Positions 1-5,591 of a stretch of 6,488 bases of DNA are shown here, piece after piece. The stretch lies in assembly GCA_964542255.1 (NCBI GenBank), contig CAZITV010000134.1:1-6488 (forward strand), read 5' to 3'. Both the position numbers and the translations under genes were made by a program. The stretch is from CAYMSF01 sp964542255. Its GTDB lineage: Bacteria; Verrucomicrobiota; Lentisphaeria; Victivallales; Victivallaceae. Position 1 is the stretch's first letter; every line of letters begins with the position of its first letter. The notes under the pieces were generated by a model that worked only from the letters and a program-made list of their open reading frames with translations, ran no database searches and was not told where the DNA came from.

Positions 1-207
1 ATAATAACTAGCCTAATGTGTTTGAAAAACCTATTTGCCGTAGTAAGTTATACTAAGTCGCAAACTAAATAGCAGGCAAAATTTATAGATTTCGTCAATG
101 CAGCGGGACGAACTGAAAACTTGTTTTAACCAGGTGACATTATTCACGTAAGGAAATATCCAGCTGGCGAAAATGTAGCTGGTTTGCTAAGATTTATTGT
201 TTATTGA
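1..207 (+). pseudogene. Possible decayed reading frame, weak SLBB/polysaccharide-export resemblance
   Basis: Frame 1 from the window edge reads through 69 codons with in-frame stops only at 70-72 (TAG), 127-129 (TAA) and 205-207 (TGA). The stretch after the first stop reads FVNAAGRTENLF, then a stop, then PGDIIHVRKYPAGE. This faintly recalls the 'aaGG.teN...' and 'PGDiiyV' segments of SLBB domains in Wza-type polysaccharide export proteins. If real, it is a remnant with substitutions and probably a deletion between the two motifs. The resemblance is by eye and short, and AT-rich noncoding DNA can give such frames by chance; the opposite strand also has a roughly 50-codon open stretch here. 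No intact gene is present in 1-375. The rest of that stretch holds only the promoter-like and inverted-repeat signals listed separately. Confidence 0.18.
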
Positions 208-274
208 CGCTGCTGACTTTATGTTCGGGGTTCGATATTAATACTTAAATAAAATTACTGGTCGTTTAGTAATT

Positions 275-303
275 TTGCATGATGCTGTTTGAACTTATAC
301 AAT
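275..303 (+). promoter_or_regulatory. Candidate sigma70-type promoter for the ligase-like/lyase-like operon
   Basis: TTGCAT (275-280) and TACAAT (298-303, five of six matches to TATAAT) are separated by 17 bp. Transcription would start near 310, leaving a leader of about 65 nt before the ATG at 376. A second, weaker pair (TTGAAC at 289-294 with AATTAT at 311-316, spacing 16) overlaps it. The region is very AT-rich, so matches of this kind are partly expected by chance. Confidence 0.4.
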
Positions 304-362
304 TCAATTTAATTATTTTTACAAGTTACATTTTACTACTGCAACGCTGCATAAAATTGAAT
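302..362 (+). repeat. 9-bp inverted repeat in the leader of the ligase-like gene
   Basis: ATTCAATTT (302-310) and its perfect complement AAATTGAAT (354-362) flank 43 nt. A small 4-bp hairpin (TGCA-ACGC-TGCA, 340-351) lies inside. The right arm ends 13 nt before the ATG at 376, so a folded leader could affect ribosome access. The left arm overlaps the candidate -10 box, so it could alternatively be a protein-binding half-site. The arms are purely AT-rich apart from one G/C pair, so chance is a real alternative. Confidence 0.22.
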
Positions 363-375
363 ACTCACAAACTAG

Positions 376-1680
376 ATGAATAAATTAATTCCAAATATTA
401 ATTCATGCACAAATGATTTTACGCCCTCCGATAATCTTATCCAGATTCAAACTGAGCGGTTACAGCAAGTATTTGATTTTGCTTATGCGAACGTTCCTTT
501 TTATGCAAAACACTTCAGTGCAAATAACGTAGTCCCTGGACACATAAAATCGCTTCAGGACTTGGCAAAATTACCACTGCTCGATAAATCTGATTTACAA
601 TCCGCCTACCCGTTAAATCTGTTTGCGTCACAATTACAAAATACTGCCAGCGTGTACCTGTCGCATCTATCAAAACTGCCATTTGCCGTTGCCTATAGCC
701 GCTCAGACATAGCAATTATCGACAGAATAAATGAGCGGATATTTTGTTGCTGTGGCATTACAACTGGAGACATCATTCAAAATTCCGGACACAATACATG
801 GTTTGCCGGCATCAACCGCAGTGAAATTTATGGCGTACCGCTATTATCAGCAGTTAACAATAATGATATTGCTGAGAACATTAAATTCATTCAAGATTTT
901 GGGATAACAGCACTCTGTTCAACTCCAGGCTATGTAAATTATTTGGTGGAATATTCTGCAGGACTTGGCATCGCCCTGCATCAATCAAAACTAAGACTTG
1001 GAATTATTGGTGGCGAACAATGGTCGGATGAAATGCGCGAGCGCATTGAAAAAGTATTAGCGATTAAGACTTTTGACTTATATGGTTTATCTGAAATTAA
1101 CGGAACTGGCGTTGCTGTAGAATGTGAACAACATCGCGGTCTGCATATATTTGAGGACTATTTTTACCCGGAAATTATTAACCCGGATAATGGGAAAAAA
1201 CTTCCGGATGGCGAAATCGGCGAATTAGTAATTACCACGTTGGGGTTTGATGCAATGCCGCTGATACGTTACCGCACTGGGGATATCACTAAAATTATTC
1301 TTGGCAAGTGCGATTGCGGACGGACACTCAGACGGCTTGAACGGATTACCGGACGCATCAAAAATAGTATCGTTATCCGTGGAGTAAATATTTATCAGTC
1401 TGTCATCGAGTCAGCATTGCTCTCTGTTGAAGGCACCATGCCTCACTACAATATAGTTCTTTATACCGAGAATGGCCTTGACTGCATAGAAGTGGATGTT
1501 GAAATTACGGAACAACTTTTTTCCGATAAGGTCAGAGAAATGGAAATGCTGCAGCAGCGCCTTGCAGAAGCAATAAAACAAGCTATTGGTATAGAAGTTA
1601 GATTAAAACTGGTGGCACCACAAACGATAAATCGCAATTCAGGCAATACCAGACGCATTTTTGATCACCGTCAACGTTAA
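376..1680 (+). CDS. PaaK-like adenylate-forming enzyme homologue with degenerate ATP-site motifs
   Basis: This 434-aa protein matches the phenylacetate-CoA ligase (PaaK) branch of the ANL superfamily in length and order. It has an N-terminal helix motif AYANVPFYAKHF (36-47), YGLSEINGTGVAVEC (236-250, A5-like), GELVITTLGFDAMPLIRYRTGD (282-303, including the ribose-binding Asp303), CDCGR (312-316) and the small C-terminal domain with PHYNIVL (356-362). Family members couple aryl or acyl acids to CoA through an acyl-AMP. Several ATP-handling motifs are altered. The SSGTTGKP phosphate loop aligns with LSHLSKLP (95-102). The hinge GRxDD reads GRIKN (326-330). The C-terminal RSEGKA lysine aligns with Asn424 in RNSGNT. 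Canonical ligase activity is therefore doubtful; substrate binding, a transferase role or decay are alternatives. No signal peptide or membrane segment is seen, so it is likely cytosolic. The ATG at 376 gives the usual PaaK N-terminus but has no visible Shine-Dalgarno. It lies 16 nt before the lyase-like gene, probably in the same transcript. Confidence 0.85.
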   Translation: MNKLIPNINSCTNDFTPSDNLIQIQTERLQQVFDFAYANVPFYAKHFSANNVVPGHIKSLQDLAKLPLLDKSDLQSAYPLNLFASQLQNTASVYLSHLSKLPFAVAYSRSDIAIIDRINERIFCCCGITTGDIIQNSGHNTWFAGINRSEIYGVPLLSAVNNNDIAENIKFIQDFGITALCSTPGYVNYLVEYSAGLGIALHQSKLRLGIIGGEQWSDEMRERIEKVLAIKTFDLYGLSEINGTGVAVECEQHRGLHIFEDYFYPEIINPDNGKKLPDGEIGELVITTLGFDAMPLIRYRTGDITKIILGKCDCGRTLRRLERITGRIKNSIVIRGVNIYQSVIESALLSVEGTMPHYNIVLYTENGLDCIEVDVEITEQLFSDKVREMEMLQQRLAEAIKQAIGIEVRLKLVAPQTINRNSGNTRRIFDHRQR

Positions 1681-1696
1681 AATTATTGAGCTCATC

Positions 1697-3073
1697 ATGT
1701 TATACAGAATTGAAAAAGATTTGCTTGGAGAAATGAATATACCCAACGAATACGCTTATGGTATTCACACTATGCGGGCTCTGCAAAATTTTAACAACTC
1801 CGGCAGAAGCGTATCACCGTCACTCATCAAGGCAATCGTACTAGTAAAAAAATCTTGTGCGGCAGCAAATCTCGAGTTAAATTACCTCAATGAAGAACGC
1901 GCAAATGCCATAATAGCAGCATGCAATCAGCTAATCAGCGGTGACCTGGGCAGCGACTTCCCAATTGATGCGTTGCAGGGTGGCGCCGGCACATCAACTA
2001 ATATGAACGTGAATGAGGTCATTGCCAACCGCGCATTGGCAATACTGGGCAAAAAATTTGGGGAATACAGTTATATCCATCCAATCGAGCATATCAATCT
2101 GCACCAATCTACCAACGATGTCTATCCCACTGCAGTAAAAATTTCAGCCATATTTGCCTTACGAAATTTGAGTAAAAGCTGTGCTGAAATACAAAATTCC
2201 TGCCAGCAGTGCGAAAAAAAATTCTCGTCAATTATAACAATTGGCAGAACTGAGATGATGGATGCGGTACCATTGACACTTGGGGCTCAATTTGGTGCAT
2301 TCGCAGAAGCTTTCGCCCGCGACCGTTGGCGCACGTTTAAGGCGGAAGAACGATTGCGCAATATCAATTTAGGCGGTACAGCTATTGGCACCGGACTAAC
2401 AGCACCGCGCAATTACATTTTTTTGGTGATAGAGAAACTTCGCGAGATAACCGGACTACAGTTGGCTCGTGCAGAAAACAGCATTGACCAAACGGCAAAC
2501 GCTGATTGTTATGTTGAAGCAGCAGCAATTATGCAGGCATGCGCAGTCAATTTTCAAAAAATTTCCAGCGATTTGCGACTTTTGCATGTATTTGGAGAAA
2601 TCAATTTACCACCGGTACAGACCGGATCTTCAATCATGCCTGGAAAAATTAATCCTGTCATTTTAGAAAGCATAATACAGTCATCAATTCTGACCAATGC
2701 TTTATGTACGACTATTCAACAATGCGCCGCTTCAGGAACCATGCAAATTAATGAATTTATGCCGTTGCTGGCAGACAGCCTGCTAAATGGATTACAAATA
2801 CTTAACCGTTCCGCCCAACTGCTGGCGAAACACATTGGCGGCATCAGTGCAAACGAAGCATTATGCAAAAAACGTTTTGAGTGCAGCAATGCTCTGATCA
2901 CTGCGTTCGTGCCGCTTCTTGGATATGAACGGGCGACCCAATTAATTAAAGAATTTTCTGCTTCGAACCGTGACGACTTAAAAAAATTTCTCAGTGAAAA
3001 TCTTGGTTCGGCTGTAGTTGAGGAAATACTGACACCTGAAAGCCTAATGTCACTTGGATATAATAATAAATAG
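1697..3073 (+). CDS. Aspartate ammonia-lyase-like protein (aspartase/fumarase superfamily)
   Basis: This 458-aa protein is close to AspA along its whole length. It has RIEKDLLGE (4-12), YGIHTMRALQNF (21-32), GGAGTSTNMNVNEV (95-108), HQSTNDVYPT (136-145), GRTEMMDAVPLTLG (183-196), GGTAIGTGL and the superfamily signature GSSIMPGKINP (310-320) with the catalytic Ser311, Lys317 and Asn319. AspA converts L-aspartate to fumarate and ammonia as a cytosolic tetramer. Two deviations stand out. Residue 186 is Glu where E. coli AspA has Gln and Bacillus AspB has His. The near-invariant SSGPRxGLxEI stretch after LRLL is reduced to HVFGEI (297-302), a net loss of about five residues beside the active-site loop. 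Substrate or activity may therefore differ, and no gene symbol is given. The ATG at 1697 is chosen over an upstream in-frame TTG at 1661 because the family N-terminus begins there and the TTG lies inside the preceding gene. It follows that gene by 16 nt with only a weak TGAG upstream, which suggests translational coupling. Confidence 0.88.
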   Translation: MLYRIEKDLLGEMNIPNEYAYGIHTMRALQNFNNSGRSVSPSLIKAIVLVKKSCAAANLELNYLNEERANAIIAACNQLISGDLGSDFPIDALQGGAGTSTNMNVNEVIANRALAILGKKFGEYSYIHPIEHINLHQSTNDVYPTAVKISAIFALRNLSKSCAEIQNSCQQCEKKFSSIITIGRTEMMDAVPLTLGAQFGAFAEAFARDRWRTFKAEERLRNINLGGTAIGTGLTAPRNYIFLVIEKLREITGLQLARAENSIDQTANADCYVEAAAIMQACAVNFQKISSDLRLLHVFGEINLPPVQTGSSIMPGKINPVILESIIQSSILTNALCTTIQQCAASGTMQINEFMPLLADSLLNGLQILNRSAQLLAKHIGGISANEALCKKRFECSNALITAFVPLLGYERATQLIKEFSASNRDDLKKFLSENLGSAVVEEILTPESLMSLGYNNK

Positions 3074-3108
3074 TGTTATAAGCTAACTCAAATACTATTT
3101 ATTTTTTT
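3065..3108 (+). terminator. Terminator-like hairpin after the lyase-like gene
   Basis: A perfect 10-bp stem, AATAAATAGT (3065-3074) with ACTATTTATT (3094-3103), extends inward by three pairs (one G-U) to a 13-nt loop and runs directly into T-rich sequence up to 3108. It overlaps the TAG stop at 3071-3073. The stem is GC-poor, so termination may be weak, but the position at the 3' end of the operon and the T tract fit a Rho-independent terminator. Confidence 0.42.
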
Positions 3109-3152
3109 CATATTTCGCAGTTTTACGCAACACGCCCTGCAAACTGTAGAGC

Positions 3153-3188
3153 GTTTTTGCACCAAAGTTGTCTTATAACGGCAAAAAC
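3153..3188. repeat. Intergenic stem-loop of unknown role
   Basis: GTTTTTGC (3153-3160) and its perfect complement GCAAAAAC (3181-3188) form an 8-bp stem around a 20-nt loop. The loop itself can form a small inner helix (GTTGT-CTT-ATAAC, 3168-3180, one G-U pair). There is no T tract on either side, so it is not a typical terminator. It sits midway in the convergent gap between the lyase-like and LarA-like genes and is locally richer in G and C than its surroundings. It could be part of a small RNA, a remnant of older sequence, or chance. Confidence 0.3.
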
Positions 3189-3230
3189 TATTCAACCCTC
3201 ATTAGCATTATAGTATTATGATTTTGCTCT

Positions 3231-3260
3231 AAAAAAATCTTAAAAAAGCAGCTTCTTTTT
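3231..3260 (-). terminator. Possible terminator after the LarA-like gene
   Basis: Reading leftwards, the sequence just after the stop codon folds as an AAAA-(G)-AAG / CTT-TTTT stem with a 3-nt loop and one bulge (3242-3259). A run of seven T on the minus strand follows (complement of the A run 3231-3237). The stem is short, bulged and almost all A-T, so this is a weak candidate supported mainly by its position. Confidence 0.3.
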
Positions 3261-4491
3261 AACACGCCCCATGTTCCACCCTGTCAACTCTATGACTAAT
3301 TTCATTATATAGATTTTTTGAAACAAATACCGTTTCTAAATTTAACGTATTCTTAATTTTTAATATTTTTGCATCGCCAGCACGTTTCAGTTTACAGCTT
3401 TTAATTGCTAATTCAATTGCCTCTTGTTCATTATTTGCGACGAAAGGAATTTTAATTCTTTCATAGAAACCAGTTGCGATAACATTTGCGTAAGTTGACT
3501 CAAAGCTAATTTTATTAAAGAGTTTTTTTGTAATAAAATCAGCAAGACCAATACCATAAGCATTCCCTGCACTGGCAATGGATAAATCCAACACAATAAT
3601 TTTTTTTATGGCTGGAGTATCTGGCTCATTTTCATTTTCTATTCTAAGTCTACCGATAACATTGGTATCTATTCCTGTTCCGCTTAAATTCTTCCCCATC
3701 TCCTCGATGATTAACACATCAAAATTATCCACCGGCAGTGACGGCATTAGTTTCCTGGCAATATCAAGCAAATCGCGCTCGCCATCAATTATTTGGCATG
3801 ATTTAAACGCGCGAATAACGGATAGTTTATCATAAGCATTTTCAACCAACCCCACACCGGCAAGAATCTTACCAGTGTCGAGAATTTTTTCTGCAATAGG
3901 TTTTATTAAGGTTTTTAAACCTACAGTACCAAAACCATGAATTTTCTCCGCTTGAACAGCTTTGCCAAGTCCAATCGCAAGCATTTTTAGCATTCCACTT
4001 TCAAATTCACCGTGGAACGCAGTGTGGGGCTTAATTCGGTTGACTACAATTATTCCGTCTGCATTGAAAGCATTCTTGTCTATACGCACCGGGAACTCAA
4101 TGTTTCGGCAATGATTGCCAACCGCGATATTCTGCAAATGAGCAGCGACGGTAGTTTCCATTGAAGCTAATATTGGTGCTTCTACAGTTTCAGGAGTAAT
4201 ATTTAATTGATTAAGTACGTGCAGTTGTCCTTCTGCAGTAGCTCCACCATGACTGCCCATCGCCGGAACTATGAAAGGGCATGCTCCGTGTTTTTTAACA
4301 AATTTCACAATACTTTTTAAAACTAATGAAAGATTGTCGATACCGCGGCTTCCTGCGGTAATAGCAATTCTGGATTTTGGCGGGATTTTTAGCTGGAGCG
4401 CCTCTAGTTCAGCCATTAACACGGATTCAACGTTACTAATCGAGTAATCGTCAAATCTCTGGCGGACATGAACGAGTTGATTAATATTCAC
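3259..4491 (-). CDS. LarA-like (DUF2088) nickel-pincer isomerase homologue
   Basis: This 410-aa protein belongs to the lactate racemase LarA superfamily, whose members racemise or epimerise alpha-hydroxyacids with a nickel-pincer nucleotide cofactor. It is divergent from LarA itself, but equivalents of the key residues can be placed. These are Arg49 in TAGSRG, His81 in GSHGGAT (LarA GTHRPMT), His156 in RIKPHTAFHG and Lys169 in ESGMLK (LarA EPH...GGRK), and His185 in EKIHGFG. The His and Lys residues correspond to the nickel or cofactor ligands, and Lys169 to the pincer-attached lysine. A second conserved-looking block is EEMGKNLSGTGIDTNVIGR (263-281). The substrate is unknown; it could be lactate-like, malate-like or a sugar acid. 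No larB, larC or larE genes for cofactor synthesis are in the window, so they must be elsewhere if the protein is active. It starts with GTG behind an AGGGGA ribosome site. It is downstream of fabZ on the same strand but 147 bp away, so it may have its own promoter. Likely cytosolic. Confidence 0.8.
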   Translation of the reverse strand: MNINQLVHVRQRFDDYSISNVESVLMAELEALQLKIPPKSRIAITAGSRGIDNLSLVLKSIVKFVKKHGACPFIVPAMGSHGGATAEGQLHVLNQLNITPETVEAPILASMETTVAAHLQNIAVGNHCRNIEFPVRIDKNAFNADGIIVVNRIKPHTAFHGEFESGMLKMLAIGLGKAVQAEKIHGFGTVGLKTLIKPIAEKILDTGKILAGVGLVENAYDKLSVIRAFKSCQIIDGERDLLDIARKLMPSLPVDNFDVLIIEEMGKNLSGTGIDTNVIGRLRIENENEPDTPAIKKIIVLDLSIASAGNAYGIGLADFITKKLFNKISFESTYANVIATGFYERIKIPFVANNEQEAIELAIKSCKLKRAGDAKILKIKNTLNLETVFVSKNLYNEISHRVDRVEHGAC

Positions 4492-4497
4492 GCAGAA

Positions 4498-4503
4498 TCC
4501 CCT
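4498..4503 (-). promoter_or_regulatory. Ribosome binding site supporting the GTG start of the LarA-like gene
   Basis: The minus strand reads AGGGGA, then six bases, then GTG at 4491. This is the clearest Shine-Dalgarno-like site in the window at ideal spacing, and it supports the GTG over the next in-frame Met, which lies 26 residues into the protein. Confidence 0.55.
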
Positions 4504-4546
4504 AATAGCAGCTGTAAAAACAGTTCGACTGCCGGCAAAGTAAACT

Positions 4547-4574
4547 CATATATAACAGACGCACTCTAACTCAA
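4547..4574 (-). promoter_or_regulatory. Candidate promoter for the LarA-like gene
   Basis: On the minus strand, TTGAGT (4574-4569) and TATATG (4552-4547) lie 16 bp apart in the 147-bp gap between the fabZ-like stop and the GTG at 4491. Each box matches the sigma70 consensus at four of six positions. If used, it gives a leader of about 45-50 nt and makes the LarA-like gene independent of lpxC-fabZ. The leader also carries a tiny hairpin (CTGT-TTTT-ACAG, 4512-4523) just upstream of the ribosome site. Confidence 0.33.
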
Positions 4575-4638
4575 TAGCGGTAAAGATGATACGACATCAA
4601 TTACCAGCGCCCTAACTTACTTCACAGCTTCTACTAAA

Positions 4639-5562
4639 CTATGCTGGATCAACGATTGCAAACATTAAGCTGATTTGAAACACAACCTTGTCTTCAACTT
4701 TAATAAAGCCAGTACCTTTGCCAAATCGCGACTGACCAGCTGGCAACTCCAGATCACAGACCAATTGATCGCCTGGAAAAATCGGATGGAACGCTTCTGC
4801 ACGGTCAATAGACATAAAATAACCAATTTTACCTTTATTTTCCGGTCTTGACAAAACACAAGCGCAACCTGCTTGTGCCACAATTTCACATTGTAGCGAC
4901 TCAGGCAAAACCGCATAATCAGGAGTATAACCGGTAAAAATTTCTTCGTTAATCGTTGTATTTTTAATCGCGATGATACGCTCACCATTAATCCTTGCGA
5001 TATTGTCAATCAACAAGAACGGGTAACGATGCGGTACCGTCGCCATGATTTGATTAACATCCATAAAAGTTTCTGGAGATTTGTCATATTCATTAAAAAG
5101 CTTTGGCATACCAACAGTTGTTATCCTCGGGCGGACTGCCAATGTAAGCCTGGCCTGACAAGTAGTACCGGAGTTATTGCTGGTTGTAGCATTTACGACA
5201 GCTTCATTATCGTTAGTACTCTCAATTTCAACGTCAATTCTAAGACGGTCACCGGGAAAATTAGGCTTGCGGAATTTTACCTTTTCAACAATGCGCATAT
5301 AGACATCTAACTCATTCTTGGGATCAAGTTTTGCCTGCACTGCCATTTGGGCCAATTGTTTCATGGATTCTACCTGTAAAACTCCTGGCATAATGGGGTG
5401 ATTGGGAAAATGCCCTTGAAAGAACAACTCGTTCATGCTCAAGTTTTTAATCCCAATAAACTTGGTTTCACTCTGCTGCGAAACACGGTCAAGCATCAAC
5501 ATTGGATAACGGTATGGCAATGTTGCCATTATTTCTTTACATCCTGCAATTTCGCCAATCAT
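4639..5562 (-). CDS. fabZ: Tandem FabZ: two fused hotdog 3-hydroxyacyl-ACP dehydratase domains
   Basis: This 307-aa protein is twice the usual FabZ length of about 150. FabZ dehydrates 3-hydroxyacyl-ACP to trans-2-enoyl-ACP in fatty acid synthesis and competes with lipid A synthesis for 3-hydroxyacyl-ACP. The N-half (about 1-150) has LPYRYPMLMLDRV, then GHFPNHPIMPGVLQVES with catalytic His51 and Glu65, then FPGDRL. The C-half (about 165-307) repeats VPHRYPFLLIDNI and FPGDQL, but its active-site strand reads GYTPDYAVLPESLQCE, so His becomes Tyr212 while Glu226 is kept. FabZ sites form across a dimer with His from one subunit and Glu from the other. I infer one complete site (His51 + Glu226) and one dead site per chain. 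The start is uncertain: ATG at 5562 lies 10 nt after AGGA (5576-5573), while an in-frame TTG at 5568 lies 4 nt after it and would add two residues. lpxC ends 29 nt upstream, so they are likely one operon. It is cytosolic. Confidence 0.9.
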   Translation of the reverse strand: MIGEIAGCKEIMATLPYRYPMLMLDRVSQQSETKFIGIKNLSMNELFFQGHFPNHPIMPGVLQVESMKQLAQMAVQAKLDPKNELDVYMRIVEKVKFRKPNFPGDRLRIDVEIESTNDNEAVVNATTSNNSGTTCQARLTLAVRPRITTVGMPKLFNEYDKSPETFMDVNQIMATVPHRYPFLLIDNIARINGERIIAIKNTTINEEIFTGYTPDYAVLPESLQCEIVAQAGCACVLSRPENKGKIGYFMSIDRAEAFHPIFPGDQLVCDLELPAGQSRFGKGTGFIKVEDKVVFQISLMFAIVDPA

Positions 5563-5591
5563 AGACAATTCATCCTGTTTTGAAAGTTAAA

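Noticed and set aside
220..245. GGTTCGAT inside the leader region resembles a tRNA T-loop
   Set aside because: The flanking bases do not form a T-stem, and no acceptor or anticodon arm can be found.
1661..1696. TTG start for the aspartase-like gene that would add 12 residues and overlap the ligase-like gene
   Set aside because: The added residues do not resemble the AspA N-terminus, TTG is a weak start, and the ATG at 1697 begins exactly where family homology begins.
376..3073. Reading the operon as a nitrosuccinate/diazo-type pathway (CreD/CreM)
   Set aside because: The lyase is AspA-like along its full length, the ligase lacks ATP-site motifs and no CreE-type monooxygenase is present, so the named pathway is not supported.
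3129..3269. Direct repeat AACACGCCC at 3129-3137 and 3261-3269 as possible insertion-site duplications
   Set aside because: No transposase, terminal inverted repeats or element-like structure lies between them, and the second copy is inside the coding end of the LarA-like gene. A 9-bp match is likely chance.
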